From NCBI RefSeq assembly GCF_000144625.1, contig NC_014376.1, positions 2,232,001 to 2,296,000 of the forward strand: a stretch of DNA of 64,000 nt. Reading direction: 5' to 3'. Under the pieces are notes generated by a model that saw only the letters and a list, made by a program, of their open reading frames with translations, was not told the DNA's origin and did not search any database. This stretch comes from [Clostridium] saccharolyticum WM1. GTDB taxonomy: Bacteria; Bacillota; Clostridia; Lachnospirales; Lachnospiraceae. The position numbers were made by a program, and so were the translations under genes. Each line of letters starts with the position of its first letter. The first letter of the stretch is position 1. Below, one piece after another: positions 52,852 to 63,795 of the stretch.

Positions 52852-55080
52852 TTATGAAAAATCATATTGGATCATTACCTGGTCGAACAACGGCCTGCGG
52901 CCTTCTGAAAAACCATCGATCTGGTCCCTGATTTTTATTAGTATATCATAGTTTTCCTGTTTCAAGTATAAAATTTTTCTATAGATATCATTAATTTTGT
53001 AAACGGACGCCTCAACAGGGCCGATAACCTGTACCCCTTCCCGCTCTGCAATGGGCGCGATAAAACCGGCCGCCGCTGCCGATGCTTCACTCAGGCAGTT
53101 CTCCTGTCTGGAGGAAAATTGGACGGTTAAAAGACCGCTTGCCGGAGGATATTTCATCAGACGGCGATAAGCCATTTCCTGATGGTAAAACGCTTCATAG
53201 TCCTGGTTTGCGGCGGCCACAATGCTGTAGTGATCCGGACAATAGGTCTGGATGATTACGTCACCGTTACGGAAATCCCGGCCGGCCCTTCCCGCCGCCT
53301 GGGTAAGAAGCTGGAACGTCCGCTCAGAGGACCGGTAATCAGGAGTATTCAAAGACAGATCTGCAGCCATAACTCCCACCAGGGTCACATTGGGAAAATC
53401 ATGGCCTTTAACAATCATCTGGGTTCCGATAAGAATATCTGCATCTCCCTCAGAAAAGGCGGTGAGTATTTCTTCATGGCCTCCTTTTTTGGAGGTGGTA
53501 TCCAAATCCATCCGCAGGATTCTTGCAGCCGGAAACATTTTTTTCGTCATTTGTTCGATTTTCTGGGTTCCAACACCAAAATTGGCAATGTAAGGAGAAC
53601 CGCAGGATGGGCATCGTTCCGGCATGGGTATGGAATATCCACAATAATGACAGACCAGGCGGCTGTTATTATGGAGTGTCAGGGTGACATCACAGTGGGG
53701 GCAGCGAATAGCTTCCCCGCAGGACCGGCAGGATACAAAATTAGCATAGCCCCGCCTGTTGATAAACAGCATAACCTGTTCCCGCCTTTCCAGCCGGTCC
53801 TGGATCAGAGCCTTTAAACTCCTGCTGAAAATGGATTTATTGCCTTCCTTAAGCTCCTGCCTTAAATCTACCACGGAAACGGTTGCCAGACGGCTGTTTT
53901 TTTTGGCCCTTTCCGTCAGGCGGAAAAGCTTGTATTCTCCCTGAAGTGCCTTTGTGTATGCCTCCAGGGAGGGAGTAGCCGAGCCTAACACCAGGGAAGC
54001 CCCCTGCAAAGAGGCTCTTTTCACTGCCACCTCTCTGGCATGGTACCTTGGGGATACCTCGCTTTTATACGCTCCTTCATGCTCTTCGTCTATCAGGATC
54101 AGGCCCAGATGGGAAAAGGGAGTAAAAAGGGCGGAACGGGGACCGATTATAATATCAATATCCCCGTTTCTTGCCCGTTCAAACTGGTCATAACGCTCCC
54201 CTGCGGACAACCGTGAGTTGATCATGGATACCCGGTTCCCGAATCTTGCGTAAAAGCGCAGGACCGTCTGGTAGGTCAGGGCAATTTCCGGTATGAGGAC
54301 GATCACCTGCTTTCCATCTTCGATGACCTTTTGGATCAGTTCCATGTATACTTCCGTTTTACCGCTTCCTGTTATGCCGTGAATCAAATAGGTAGTTCTC
54401 TTATTTTGGGAATAATCCAGGCAAAAGCTGTCTACGATGGCCTGCTGTTCCTCATTCAGAAGCACTTTATTTTCTTTTCCTGTTTTTGTTTTAACAGGAT
54501 TTCTGTAGATCTCCTCACAGTCAAGACTAACGTATCCCTTTTCGATAACAGGCTTTAAGGTGGCGGCAGAAAGATTCATCTGGTTGACTGCAATTTCATA
54601 GGGGATCACTGGATTTTTAAGGAATGCCTGAAAGAGGCGTACCCTTGCCTTATAGTTTCTTTTTTCCGCTTCTTTCAATGCCTTTAAAAGCTGGGTATGG
54701 TCCAGAAGGCTTTTAAGTACTTTTTTTTCTTTGGGCTTCACCTTCTGTTTTACCGGAAGCACCGTTTTGAGTGCATGGTTCATGGTGGAACCATACTGCT
54801 CTTTCAGCCACCACGCCAGTGAAATAAGCAGGGATTCCGCTGTTACGCCATCCCTTACAATCCCTGCGATTTCCTTTATCTTATCCGGATCATAATCTGC
54901 ATGGCCGGCAATGCCGACCACGTATCCTTTCCGCATGGAATTCCCTTTTCCAAAGGGAATCAGAACCAGGGACCCAACGGCCACTTCCTCAAGAAGCCCG
55001 GCCGGAATCCGATAATCAAATGTTCTGTCTACCTTCTCATGGGAAATATCAATGATAATCCGGGCAAATCGTTCCGTCAT
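52852..55080 (-). CDS. priA: Primosomal replication protein N' (helicase PriA)
   Basis: 742 residues from the ATG at 55080 (GAGGA before it). N-terminal 3'BD domain, helicase core with GITGSGKTEVY, IDEEHEGAYK and QAAGRAGR, and zinc-binding cysteines between (SCRSCGEAIRCPHCDVTL, CHYCGYSIPMPERCPSC). Restarts stalled replication forks. An alternative ATG seven codons upstream lies in a duplicated sequence and is less likely. Confidence 0.97.
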   Translation of the reverse strand: MTERFARIIIDISHEKVDRTFDYRIPAGLLEEVAVGSLVLIPFGKGNSMRKGYVVGIAGHADYDPDKIKEIAGIVRDGVTAESLLISLAWWLKEQYGSTMNHALKTVLPVKQKVKPKEKKVLKSLLDHTQLLKALKEAEKRNYKARVRLFQAFLKNPVIPYEIAVNQMNLSAATLKPVIEKGYVSLDCEEIYRNPVKTKTGKENKVLLNEEQQAIVDSFCLDYSQNKRTTYLIHGITGSGKTEVYMELIQKVIEDGKQVIVLIPEIALTYQTVLRFYARFGNRVSMINSRLSAGERYDQFERARNGDIDIIIGPRSALFTPFSHLGLILIDEEHEGAYKSEVSPRYHAREVAVKRASLQGASLVLGSATPSLEAYTKALQGEYKLFRLTERAKKNSRLATVSVVDLRQELKEGNKSIFSRSLKALIQDRLERREQVMLFINRRGYANFVSCRSCGEAIRCPHCDVTLTLHNNSRLVCHYCGYSIPMPERCPSCGSPYIANFGVGTQKIEQMTKKMFPAARILRMDLDTTSKKGGHEEILTAFSEGDADILIGTQMIVKGHDFPNVTLVGVMAADLSLNTPDYRSSERTFQLLTQAAGRAGRDFRNGDVIIQTYCPDHYSIVAAANQDYEAFYHQEMAYRRLMKYPPASGLLTVQFSSRQENCLSEASAAAAGFIAPIAEREGVQVIGPVEASVYKINDIYRKILYLKQENYDILIKIRDQIDGFSEGRRPLFDQVMIQYDFS

Positions 55081-55090
55081 CGCTTTCCTC

Positions 55091-55132
55091 TTTTCTGCCA
55101 TGCTATGGGTACTTCTTTTTTTCTGCCATGCT
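55091..55132. repeat. 14-bp direct repeat upstream of priA
   Basis: TTTTCTGCCATGCT occurs at 55091-55104 and 55119-55132 (28-bp period). On the minus strand each copy holds ATGGCAGAAAA, so the alternative start of priA is duplicated, the upstream one opening an eight-codon frame that ends in TAG. TGCCATGCTATGGGTAC also resembles the hairpin repeat family. Confidence 0.6.
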
Positions 55133-55175
55133 TATGGAAGGTTTCTCCCTCCACGGTATCCATATGGGAAGAGCG

Positions 55176-56546
55176 TCAACTCCGGTAAAATTTCTCTGCC
55201 ACCGGGCCAAGCATCATGCTGTTGGAGCCTTTAAAGAGCACGCAGTCCCCTTCCTTTAATTCCTCTTTTAAATAGGACACCAGCGGATCCTGTTCCATAA
55301 ATTCCTTTACCTGGATGCAAGGTGCATGCTCCTTCACCGCCCTGGCAATTTCTCCTGCCAGCTCTCCTAAGGTCACCAGCTCATCTACCGGATGCTCTGC
55401 AATGTATTCTCCGATTTCATAATGATATGAAAGGGTATTATCTCCCAACTCTTTCATATCGGCCAAAACGGCGATTCTTCGTTTCGCCTTAGTTATGGAA
55501 CCCAATACTTCCAATCCTGCTTTCATGGAGACAGGACTGGCATTGTATGTATCATCAATGACAGTTATGCCTCCGGTTTGATAGATCTGCTGCCGGTTCC
55601 GAAAGCCTGTAAATGCCTCAAGGCATTTTGCGGCTTTCTCCATGGGAATCCCACATTCTGCAGCCACTGCAAGAGATACCATAGCATTCAGCACATTATG
55701 GCTTCCCATGACCGCAAGGCGCACCGGAACCTGTTTTTGCCCGAACGCTGCGGTAAAAGCAGGAAAGCCTTCTTCCAAATGGACATTCAAAGCCCTGTAA
55801 TCGCAATTTTCTCCGGTTCCGTAATAAATGGTCCTGCAGCCCTCTTTGGCTTTTGTGGATTTTAAAAACTGGTCGTCTCCATTTAAAAACAGAATACCTC
55901 CTTCCGTCAGTCCATCCTGGATGGTCAGCTTTTCCCTGTAAATGTTATCCTGGGTTCCAAGCTGTTCAATATGAGTCACTCCGATGTTGGTGATCACCGC
56001 CATCTGGATTTTTGCAATTCTTGCAATGACGGTCAGCTCTCCAGGCTCACTCATCCCTAACTCAATGACTCCGATTTCATCCTCCGGAGCGATCTCCGAT
56101 ATGGTGATCGGCACTCCTACCTGACTGTTATGGTTTCCAGGTGTTTTATATACGGAGTAACGGGCAGACAAGGCACAGGCCACCATTTCCCTGGTGGTGG
56201 TCTTACCCACACTTCCGGTAATTCCCACCAGGGGTAGGATCAGCCGGTCCCTGTAATAGCTGCCGATTGCCTGAAGTGCTTTTTTCGTATCCTCCACCTG
56301 GATCCACGGTCTTGCCGAGTCCATGGCGTCATGCCTGCTGGTAAGGACTGCAGCCGCCCCGTTATCAAATGCCTGCCCAATAAAGCGGTGAGCATCTACC
56401 TTATCTCCTATGAGAGGGACAAACAGGTCGTTCCCCTTCATGGTTCTGGAGTCTATACTGATATTCTCCAGGATCATCTCCTCACTTCCGCAAAGAAGTC
56501 TTCCGCCTGTGGCAGAAAGTATATCCTTTACCCTTATATTAACCAT
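55176..56546 (-). CDS. murF: UDP-MurNAc-tripeptide--D-Ala-D-Ala ligase MurF
   Basis: 456 residues from the ATG at 56546 (GGAGGAT upstream). Last cytoplasmic step of peptidoglycan peptide synthesis. Mur ligase fold: GITGSVGKTTTREM, NHNSQVGVPI, IGVIELGMSEPGE, FRNRQQIY, TVIDDTYNASPVSMKA and the C-terminal KGSNSMMLG. A hairpin separates it from murE upstream. Confidence 0.96.
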   Translation of the reverse strand: MVNIRVKDILSATGGRLLCGSEEMILENISIDSRTMKGNDLFVPLIGDKVDAHRFIGQAFDNGAAAVLTSRHDAMDSARPWIQVEDTKKALQAIGSYYRDRLILPLVGITGSVGKTTTREMVACALSARYSVYKTPGNHNSQVGVPITISEIAPEDEIGVIELGMSEPGELTVIARIAKIQMAVITNIGVTHIEQLGTQDNIYREKLTIQDGLTEGGILFLNGDDQFLKSTKAKEGCRTIYYGTGENCDYRALNVHLEEGFPAFTAAFGQKQVPVRLAVMGSHNVLNAMVSLAVAAECGIPMEKAAKCLEAFTGFRNRQQIYQTGGITVIDDTYNASPVSMKAGLEVLGSITKAKRRIAVLADMKELGDNTLSYHYEIGEYIAEHPVDELVTLGELAGEIARAVKEHAPCIQVKEFMEQDPLVSYLKEELKEGDCVLFKGSNSMMLGPVAEKFYRS

Positions 56547-56705
56547 TGCATCCTCCGTTCCATACGCGCTTTTAGCGCACATTCCTATCATTTTACCCCC
56601 CCATATTATTAATGCTATATGAGTTCCCGAAGATCGTTCATCCTATCAACTATTGTTTTATTTATAAAGAATGCCAGAAAGACGTTCTGCCTGCCATCTA
56701 CCGTG

Positions 56706-56744
56706 GAAATGCCGAAAGCCGCATTTTACGGCTTCCGGCATTTC
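56706..56744 (-). terminator. Hairpin between murE and murF
   Basis: GAAATGCCG-A-AAGCCG pairs with CGGCTT-C-CGGCATTTC around CATTTTA, a 15-bp stem with one mismatch, 24 bases past the murE stop. The T tract is short on the minus strand; probably a terminator or partial terminator. Confidence 0.65.
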
Positions 56745-56767
56745 CTTTATCGTCTCTGCCTTTCTAA

Positions 56768-58243
56768 TTAAGCTTCCTTTGAAAGCTGGGCATCCACCGC
56801 TTTTAATATTTCTTCCTGGTCTGAAAAATGATAGCGGACTCCGTTCATTTCCTGGTAATTTTCATGGCCCTTCCCAATAATGGCAATCATGTCACCTGGC
56901 TGGGCATGGGTGATGCTGTAGCGGATCGCTTCTCTGCGGTCCGGAATTTCTATGAATTTACCTCCGGTCTTTTCAAGACTTTTACGGATGTCAGCGATAA
57001 TATCCTCTGTCTTTTCATATCTGGAGTTATCCGCAGTGATGATGGTAAAATCTGCCAGACGTCCTGCGCTGTCTCCCATGGTAATCCGCCGGTCTTTGGA
57101 ACGGTTCCCGCCGCAGCCAAAGACACAGACAAGCCGTTTGGGCCGGTAATCTCTTAGGGTTGACAGCAGGCTTTCCATGCTGACCGCATTATGTGCATAG
57201 TCTACGATCACCGTACACGTTTCGGAGGAATAAACAATTTCCATGCGCCCATTTACATTTAAATGCTCCAGCCCATGACAGATATTCTCTTTCGGAAGGC
57301 CTAAAAAGCTTAAGACACTGACCGCTGCCAGTGCATTGGCTACGTTAAAGCGACCCGGAATATTCACCCGGACAGACAGCTGGCTGATACCTTTGATATC
57401 AAATTCCAGTCCCACAAAATCAGGCTGTGCGATATAGCGGATGGCCTCTGCCTTAAAATCCGTACTCTTTTTTTCCATGGAAAAGGAATACAGCCTGCAG
57501 GTGGCATCCTTAACCACTTCCGCCCAATGCTCATCATCACCATTCATGATGCCCACTTTACAGCAGGAGAAAATCCGGGATTTATAATAGAGATATTCCT
57601 CAAAGTCTGCATGCTCATCCGGTCCGATATGGTCAGGTGAAATATTGGTAAACAGTCCGTAATCAAAGCTGATTCCATCCACCCGGTGCATTTTAAAGGC
57701 CTGGGAGGAAACCTCCATGACCATATATTCACAGCCTGCTTCTGCCATATGACAAAAGGCCTGATGAAGCTCATAAGATTCAGGGGTGGTATTCACGGTA
57801 GGTGTCACTTCCTGGCCAATGACAATTCCAGTGGTTCCGATCATCCCTACTTTCTTCCCGCAAGCCTCCAATACCGTCTTGATCATGTGGGTGGTAGTGG
57901 TCTTTCCCTTCGTTCCGGTCACGCCGATGGTCACCATCTTTTCAGCCGGATAGCCGAATCTGGCAGCTGATAAGAGCGCCAGCGCTTCTCTTGCATTATG
58001 TACGAGAATGGCAGTTACGCCATCCGGAAGCTCTGTCTTTCGTTCTACCACCAGAATCTGAACCCCGGCGTTTACTACCTCAGGTATGAATTCGTGAGAG
58101 TCGGTTCTGGTGCCTTTCATACAGACGAAGACGGCTCCATTCCGGGCTTTCCTGGAGTCATAAATTACTTCCTCCACCTCCACGTCAAGGCTTCCCTGCA
58201 GTACTTCATATGTTAAGTCCTTTAGCCATTCTTTAAACTTCAT
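56768..58243 (-). CDS. murE: UDP-MurNAc-dipeptide--diaminoacid ligase MurE
   Basis: 491 residues from the ATG at 58243 (TTGGAGGAT before it). Adds the third, diamino acid residue to the wall peptide. P-loop VTGTKGKTTTTHMI, TTPESYELHQ, EVSSQAFKMHRVDGISFD, DYAHNAVSMESLL and GKGHENYQ are visible. The specificity motif, DNPR in meso-diaminopimelate enzymes, reads DNSR here. The Arg that contacts the DAP carboxylate is kept, so DAP remains the best guess, but the change is unusual. Confidence 0.92.
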   Translation of the reverse strand: MKFKEWLKDLTYEVLQGSLDVEVEEVIYDSRKARNGAVFVCMKGTRTDSHEFIPEVVNAGVQILVVERKTELPDGVTAILVHNAREALALLSAARFGYPAEKMVTIGVTGTKGKTTTTHMIKTVLEACGKKVGMIGTTGIVIGQEVTPTVNTTPESYELHQAFCHMAEAGCEYMVMEVSSQAFKMHRVDGISFDYGLFTNISPDHIGPDEHADFEEYLYYKSRIFSCCKVGIMNGDDEHWAEVVKDATCRLYSFSMEKKSTDFKAEAIRYIAQPDFVGLEFDIKGISQLSVRVNIPGRFNVANALAAVSVLSFLGLPKENICHGLEHLNVNGRMEIVYSSETCTVIVDYAHNAVSMESLLSTLRDYRPKRLVCVFGCGGNRSKDRRITMGDSAGRLADFTIITADNSRYEKTEDIIADIRKSLEKTGGKFIEIPDRREAIRYSITHAQPGDMIAIIGKGHENYQEMNGVRYHFSDQEEILKAVDAQLSKEA

Positions 58244-58256
58244 AGAATCCTCCAAA

Positions 58257-59927
58257 TCAGAATAATCCGGTGATTACTCCCTCTTCATTTACGTCAATAT
58301 TATCTGCGGCCGGCTTCTTTGGAAGACCTGGCATGGTCATGATGGCTCCGGTCAGAATGACCACAAACCCGGCTCCTGCGGATACATATGCATCCCGTAC
58401 GGTAATTTCAAAGCCTTCCGGCCGGCCAAGCCTGTTCTGGTCATCGGATAAGGAATATTGTGTCTTTGCCATGCATACAGGAAGATTGCCAAAGCCCATA
58501 TCCTGAAATTTCCTTATGGCTTTTAAGGCTGCCGGAGCATAGGACACCCCGTCTGCGCCGTAGATTTCCCTTGCAACCGCGGCGATTTTATCTTCCAGCC
58601 CCATTTCATCAGGGTAAATGGGAGCAAAATTGCTTTCCTTATTTTCCAGGGTATAAAGGACTTTTTCTGCCAATGCTATGCCGCCTTCCCCTCCTTTTTC
58701 CCATACCTGGGATAAGGCAAACTCACACCCTCGTTCCTCGCAGAACGACTGGACAAACCGGTGCTCTGCCTCTGTGTCGGTAAGGAAGGAATTTAAGGTA
58801 ACAATCACAGGAACACCGTATTTCATCATGTTTTCAATATGCTTTTCCAGATTGACAATGCCTTTTTTAAGAGCCTCCAGATTTTCCTCCTTTAGCTGGT
58901 CCTTTGGAACCCCTCCGTTGTATTTAAGGGCCCTTACCGTTGCAACCAGTACAATGGCATCCGGCTTTAAACCGGCCTTCCGGCATTTGATATCCAGAAA
59001 TTTTTCTGCACCAAGATCCGCACCGAACCCTGCCTCTGTCACAACGATATCAGCCAGCTTTAAAGCGGTCTTTGTAGCACGGACACTGTTGCAGCCATGA
59101 GCAATGTTGGCAAAGGGACCGCCGTGAACGATGGCGCCGGTATGCTCCAGGGTCTGTATCAGATTGGGCTTTAAGGCATCCTTTAATAAAGCCGCCATGG
59201 CTCCTACTGCATTTAACTGGGAGGCGGTCACAGGCTCTCCAGCATAATTATATGCCACGATGATCCGTCCCAGCCGTACTTTTAGATCTTCCATATCATT
59301 TGCAAGACATAGAATGGCCATGATTTCCGATGCGACTGTAATGACAAAATGATCCTCCCTCACAAAGCCTTCTGCTTTGGAACCAAGGCCCACCACAATA
59401 TTTCTCAGAGCACGGTCATTCATGTCAAGACAGCGTTTCCATAGAATCTGGCGGGTATCGATTCCAAGAGCGTTCCCCTGGTGGATATGATTGTCTAACA
59501 GGGCGGCAAGTAAGTTATTGGCTGAGGTTATGGCATGAAAATCACCGGTAAAGTGAAGATTTAAATCTTCCATGGGCACCACCTGGGCATAGCCGCCGCC
59601 TGCGGCTCCGCCCTTGATGCCAAAACAAGGACCAAGAGAAGGCTCCCTAAGAGCGATGATGGCTTTTTTTCCCATTTTTCCAAATGCCTGTCCAAGGCCT
59701 ACGGTAGTGGTGGTCTTTCCCTCCCCTGCAGGGGTAGGATTAATGGCAGTCACCAGTACCAGCCTGCCGTCCGGACGGTCCTTGATCCGTTCCCACAGGC
59801 CGTCAGTCAGCTTTGCCTTATACTTTCCGTATAGCTCCAGTTCATCCTCGCCGATCCCATAGGAAGCAGCCACATCTTTCACAGGCAGCATTTCTGCCTC
59901 TTGTGCGATTTCGATATCTGTTCTCAT
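58257..59927 (-). CDS. fhs: Formate--tetrahydrofolate ligase
   Basis: 556 residues, full length. ATP-dependent formation of 10-formyl-THF from formate, used for purines and initiator tRNA, or in the methyl branch of the Wood-Ljungdahl route. P-loop [43 protein letters not shown], the dense [19 protein letters not shown] and [19 protein letters not shown] are diagnostic. Thirteen bases before the murE start, so probably co-transcribed. Confidence 0.97.
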   Translation of the reverse strand: MRTDIEIAQEAEMLPVKDVAASYGIGEDELELYGKYKAKLTDGLWERIKDRPDGRLVLVTAINPTPAGEGKTTTTVGLGQAFGKMGKKAIIALREPSLGPCFGIKGGAAGGGYAQVVPMEDLNLHFTGDFHAITSANNLLAALLDNHIHQGNALGIDTRQILWKRCLDMNDRALRNIVVGLGSKAEGFVREDHFVITVASEIMAILCLANDMEDLKVRLGRIIVAYNYAGEPVTASQLNAVGAMAALLKDALKPNLIQTLEHTGAIVHGGPFANIAHGCNSVRATKTALKLADIVVTEAGFGADLGAEKFLDIKCRKAGLKPDAIVLVATVRALKYNGGVPKDQLKEENLEALKKGIVNLEKHIENMMKYGVPVIVTLNSFLTDTEAEHRFVQSFCEERGCEFALSQVWEKGGEGGIALAEKVLYTLENKESNFAPIYPDEMGLEDKIAAVAREIYGADGVSYAPAALKAIRKFQDMGFGNLPVCMAKTQYSLSDDQNRLGRPEGFEITVRDAYVSAGAGFVVILTGAIMTMPGLPKKPAADNIDVNEEGVITGLF

Positions 59928-59965
59928 GTCCTAGTCCTCCTTCTATGTAAATGATACAGTTCTAT

Positions 59966-62674
59966 TTAATAGCCCTGGGAAATCATTTCATCAAACTCCT
60001 CCAGGCTCATCAATACCTTACGGGGCTTGGTTCCTTCCTCTTCCCCTACCACACCGGCCTCTGCCAGCTGGTCCATGATCCGGGCCGCCCGGTTAAAGCC
60101 AATTTTAAACATTCTTTGAAGCATACCGATGGATGCTTTGTCCTTTTCAATGATAAATTTTCCGGCCTGAACAAAATACTCATCCCGGTCATTTCCACCG
60201 CTCTTAACCTCTGGGCCTGCCGGAGCGGAAGCTATCATACTTTCCACTTCCGGATTATAATCTGCAGTCATTCCCTGCTCGGTCAAGAAATCCACCACTT
60301 TGGAGACTTCGGAATCTGATACAAAAGCCCCCTGAACCCGCAGGGGCTTTGGATAGCCTGCAGGATAAAACAGCATATCACCTTTTCCAAGAAGCTTTTC
60401 CGCACCGTTCATATCAATGATGGTTCTGGAATCCACACCGGATGAAACTGCAAAGGCCACCCTGGATGGGACATTGGCCTTGATCAGACCTGTGATGACA
60501 TTGACCGACGGACGCTGGGTAGCGATAACCAGGTGAATACCTGCTGCTCTGGCAAGCTGGGCAAGGCGGCAGATGGAATCCTCCACTTCGCCGGGTGCCA
60601 CCATCATTAAATCCGCCAGCTCGTCAATAATAATGACGATCTGTGGCATTTTCTTCGGCTTATCCTCATCCTCAATGTCCTTAATGCTTTCCACCTTTTT
60701 GTTATATCCTTTGATTTCCCTGACATTGTACTGGGCAAATTTATTATAACGGTCCGTCATCTCCGCCACCGCCCAGTTAAGGGCTCCGGAAGCCTTTTTC
60801 GGATCAGTGACCACCGGCAGGAGCAAATGAGGAATCCCATTGTAAACACTTAGCTCCACCACTTTGGGATCCACCATGATCAGCTTCACATCCTCTGGAT
60901 CCGCCTTAAATATGATGCTCATGATTAGGGTGTTGATGCAGACGGATTTACCGGAACCAGTGGCCCCGGCGATCAGAAGGTGGGGCATCTTAGCAATGTC
61001 AGTCACTACCACCTGACCGCCGATGTCTTTGCCCACCGCAAAAGCAATTTTGGAGGAGTGTTTCTGAAAACCGTCCGCCTCCAGTATATCCCGTAAATAT
61101 ACCATTTGATTTTCTTTATTGGGGACCTCAATTCCTACTGCCGATTTTCCTGGTATGGGTGCTTCAATCCGGATATCCGCAGCCGCCAGGCTTAATTTGA
61201 TGTCATCAGCCAGGCTTACGATCTTACTGACCTTTACCCCTTGCTCCGGATGAAGCTCATACCTGGTTACAGAAGGTCCACAGCTTATATTGGTAACCGT
61301 AACTCCGACCCCGAAATTCTGCAGGGTCCGCTGAAGCTTGATGGCAGTATCCTTATATTCCCGGTCGGAAAAAACCGTTGATTTTCCTTTTTTTAGAAGA
61401 GTAAGAGGCGGATACTGATATTCCTTCTTAACAATCTCCTGTTTTTGCCTGATTTCCTGGATAACGCTTAAATCATCTTCCTTCGCTGCCTCTTCCCGTC
61501 TCTTTTCCAGTTTTTTCTGAAGTGCTTCCGTATCAGTTTCTATGATCTTGCCGGAAGCAGTGACCACCTGTTTCATTTCCTCGGGAATGGAAAAGGTTTC
61601 TTGCTCCTTGGATGGATCATCGTCTTCCTCCACAATCTCCATTTCCTCTAAGGTTCTTACGTCTTTCTTCCAATATATGGAAGGCTCTTCCAGGGCATCG
61701 GATACAGGTACATCTTCCCCGTCAGGATCAAAGGGAACCGTATCCTCCTCATATTCTGCCATTCCTTTCTGCCCAGAAAGCGAAGACAGGACAGGAGAAA
61801 AACTTCCACGGAAAACATCCGCCGGATTAGGCTCTCCCGCTTCCACAGAGGCAGCTGCGGACAGCCGGTTTGCCTGGGCCATAATATCTTCCCCAAGAAT
61901 ACCCGGAATGTCGTCAGCCGTTTCTTCCGGAAGGTTCTCTTCCTGGATCAACTGAAGCTTTGTGGCTTCCAGATTAACCCCCCGAATCTTCTGTTCTTCC
62001 CAAAGCTGTCTGCGGGCTTCCTGGCGTTTCGCATGGATCTCCATGTGCATATCCACGTTTTCCCTGGCGTGGCGGTACGCCTTTCCGCTTCCCTTTTTTA
62101 CGATATCGACAAAAGATTTTTCCGTAATGCAGACTGCGGATATGACAAGAAGAACTCCTATCACCAGATAGGCCCCCACAACGCCGATCATGGAGGTAAG
62201 TCCACCGGCCAGCAGACCGCCGATAACACCGCCGCCTCTCCCGCTGACAGAAGCTTCAAAATAAATGTCGGCAAGTCCCATTCTCTCGCCGGCTTTTGTT
62301 CCAAAAAGGAGCTGTAAAAATCCACACAAAGAAACCAGCGCCAGAATAAAAGACGCCAGTTTAAAAGCGGCCCTGGGATTTCCCTGATTGGAAATGTAAA
62401 ATGCGGTTCCTGCAAACATCAGCACAGGGGCAATATATCCCACACTTCCAAATATTCCAAGCTGTATGCTCCGCAGAAAATCCCCTACCACGCCGCATAA
62501 GTGAAAGTTACTTAAAAACAGAATGGCCGCAGCCAAAAATGACATAATGATCACTACTTCTGAATGGATAAATTCCGGTTCCGGCAATATCACATTTTTT
62601 TTTGCACCGGAGTTTCTTGTTCTCCCGTTTTTTCCTTTTTTTGCTGTTGTCCGTTTCTTCGTCGTCTCAGGCAC
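59966..62674 (-). CDS. DNA translocase FtsK/SpoIIIE
   Basis: 902 residues. N-terminal membrane domain with about four segments (residues ~38-190), a long charged linker (~200-430), then the RecA-like motor with Walker [15 protein letters not shown], Walker [14 protein letters not shown] and [19 protein letters not shown], and a C-terminal gamma winged helix ([23 protein letters not shown]) that reads polar DNA sequences. Pumps chromosomal DNA through the division or sporulation septum. The tepA-like gene directly upstream matches the Bacillus tepA-spoIIIE neighbourhood, so the sporulation role is likely. Confidence 0.94.
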   Translation of the reverse strand: MPETTKKRTTAKKGKNGRTRNSGAKKNVILPEPEFIHSEVVIIMSFLAAAILFLSNFHLCGVVGDFLRSIQLGIFGSVGYIAPVLMFAGTAFYISNQGNPRAAFKLASFILALVSLCGFLQLLFGTKAGERMGLADIYFEASVSGRGGGVIGGLLAGGLTSMIGVVGAYLVIGVLLVISAVCITEKSFVDIVKKGSGKAYRHARENVDMHMEIHAKRQEARRQLWEEQKIRGVNLEATKLQLIQEENLPEETADDIPGILGEDIMAQANRLSAAASVEAGEPNPADVFRGSFSPVLSSLSGQKGMAEYEEDTVPFDPDGEDVPVSDALEEPSIYWKKDVRTLEEMEIVEEDDDPSKEQETFSIPEEMKQVVTASGKIIETDTEALQKKLEKRREEAAKEDDLSVIQEIRQKQEIVKKEYQYPPLTLLKKGKSTVFSDREYKDTAIKLQRTLQNFGVGVTVTNISCGPSVTRYELHPEQGVKVSKIVSLADDIKLSLAAADIRIEAPIPGKSAVGIEVPNKENQMVYLRDILEADGFQKHSSKIAFAVGKDIGGQVVVTDIAKMPHLLIAGATGSGKSVCINTLIMSIIFKADPEDVKLIMVDPKVVELSVYNGIPHLLLPVVTDPKKASGALNWAVAEMTDRYNKFAQYNVREIKGYNKKVESIKDIEDEDKPKKMPQIVIIIDELADLMMVAPGEVEDSICRLAQLARAAGIHLVIATQRPSVNVITGLIKANVPSRVAFAVSSGVDSRTIIDMNGAEKLLGKGDMLFYPAGYPKPLRVQGAFVSDSEVSKVVDFLTEQGMTADYNPEVESMIASAPAGPEVKSGGNDRDEYFVQAGKFIIEKDKASIGMLQRMFKIGFNRAARIMDQLAEAGVVGEEEGTKPRKVLMSLEEFDEMISQGY

Positions 62675-62735
62675 AATACTTCCCCCTTCTATCCGTTGGT
62701 AACAGTATACAAAAAAATCAGGAGAATTGCAACGA

Positions 62736-63518
62736 TTAACGGGAAGCAGTTTCCATCAGTTCATATAATTTTTTCAAGGCATCCTTAATTCCGCCCACCT
62801 CGTTGATCAGACCTTCTTTTACGGTTTCTTCGCCTACCAGCACCGTACCCAAGTCTCTGGTAAGCATTTCCGTATTCAGCATAAGACGCTTTAACTGGTC
62901 ATAGGCAATCTTTGCGTGATTGGAAACAAAGCTTAGAATCCGGTCCTGTATCATTTCAAAATATTCATAAGTCTGGGAAGCACCGATTACCATTCCTGTC
63001 ATTCTCACCGGATGGATCATCATGGTTCCGGTAGGCACAATAAATGAATAATCCGTGCAGACCGCCAGGGGAACTCCAATAGAATGGCTTCCCCCAAGGA
63101 CCAGGGATACGGTTGGGATGCTTAAAGAAGCGATCATCTCCGCAATGGCAAGGCCTGCATCCACATCGCCGCCGGAAGTATTTAAGAGTACCAAAAGCCC
63201 TTCCACGGAATCGTCGTCCTCAATCTCAGCCAGTTTCGGAAGTATGTGGTCATATTTTGTGGCCTTGCTGTTGCCGGATAAATTCTCATGGCCTTCTACT
63301 TCGCCGATTATGGTAATCAGATGGATCTTCCGCTTGTTTGCATTGTCATCCAAAGTAACCTGGCCATACTCTTCCAGCTTTTCATCCTCTTTCTGTTCTA
63401 TATCCTTTTCAGTCTTTTTCTCATCAAGGTTTTCCTTGCGTGTATTGTCGGCGGGCCTATTCTGCCTTTCGTCCGCATCTTCCTTCTTTTCAAGATCATT
63501 ATTCTGATGTTCTCTCAC
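62736..63518 (-). CDS. TepA-like ClpP-family serine protease
   Basis: 260 residues. The first ~70 residues are a highly charged Glu/Lys/Asp-rich tail; the rest is a ClpP fold with [18 protein letters not shown], Ser in [14 protein letters not shown], His in TMMIHPVR and Asp in LTRDLGTVL, so a catalytic triad is plausible. Bacillus TepA is encoded beside spoIIIE, as here, and degrades small acid-soluble spore proteins or signal peptides according to different reports. Starts at GTG (63518) with AGGAGG upstream. Confidence 0.85.
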   Translation of the reverse strand: MREHQNNDLEKKEDADERQNRPADNTRKENLDEKKTEKDIEQKEDEKLEEYGQVTLDDNANKRKIHLITIIGEVEGHENLSGNSKATKYDHILPKLAEIEDDDSVEGLLVLLNTSGGDVDAGLAIAEMIASLSIPTVSLVLGGSHSIGVPLAVCTDYSFIVPTGTMMIHPVRMTGMVIGASQTYEYFEMIQDRILSFVSNHAKIAYDQLKRLMLNTEMLTRDLGTVLVGEETVKEGLINEVGGIKDALKKLYELMETASR

Positions 63519-63600
63519 CTTAAAAACCTCCTGTTTTACTCTGAATTTGGTATTTCCTTATGATGTGGAGAAAACCATAAAAATATGCTTGAAAATCTTT

Positions 63601-63610
63601 AAACCGGTTT
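63601..63610. promoter_or_regulatory. Palindrome in the tepA-citrate synthase spacer
   Basis: AAACCGGTTT is a perfect 10-bp palindrome 83 bases upstream of the tepA start, in the 324-base spacer between divergent genes. It could be an operator; no regulator is implied by the sequence. Confidence 0.25.
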
Positions 63611-63681
63611 TGCACTGATATAACCTGCCAGTCTACATCCTGACGCAATAACAATATTTTAACTGTGATTGTAACAAGTTA

Positions 63682-63710
63682 TTGACTTTGATACTTTTCC
63701 ATGGTAAACT
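63682..63710 (+). promoter_or_regulatory. Promoter of the citrate synthase gene
   Basis: TTGACT (63682-63687), 17 bases, TAAACT (63705-63710). It would give a leader of about 125 bases before the ATG at 63843. Confidence 0.6.
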
Positions 63711-63736
63711 ACCAAACAACTAAAAAAGTCACATTC

Positions 63737-63795
63737 TTGCCAATGAAGGCAGCGCCGGAGAGATCCTTTTGCGCTGCTTTTCTATAAACGGATCC
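63737..63795 (+). promoter_or_regulatory. Terminator-like hairpin in the citrate synthase leader (candidate attenuator)
   Basis: GCAGCGC (63749-63755) pairs with GCGCTGC (63771-63777), followed by TTTTCT, which looks like an intrinsic terminator inside the 5' leader. Two other pairings compete: TGCC (63738-63741) with GGCA (63748-63751), and GATCC (63762-63766) with GGATC (63790-63794). No known riboswitch core was recognised. Confidence 0.45.

Noticed and set aside
53182..53817. 211-codon plus-strand open frame opposite priA
   Set aside because: Shadow of priA with no start signal or motif.
56547..56767. Small gene between murF and murE
   Set aside because: No frame with a start and ribosome site; the space is filled by a hairpin and A/T-rich leader sequence.
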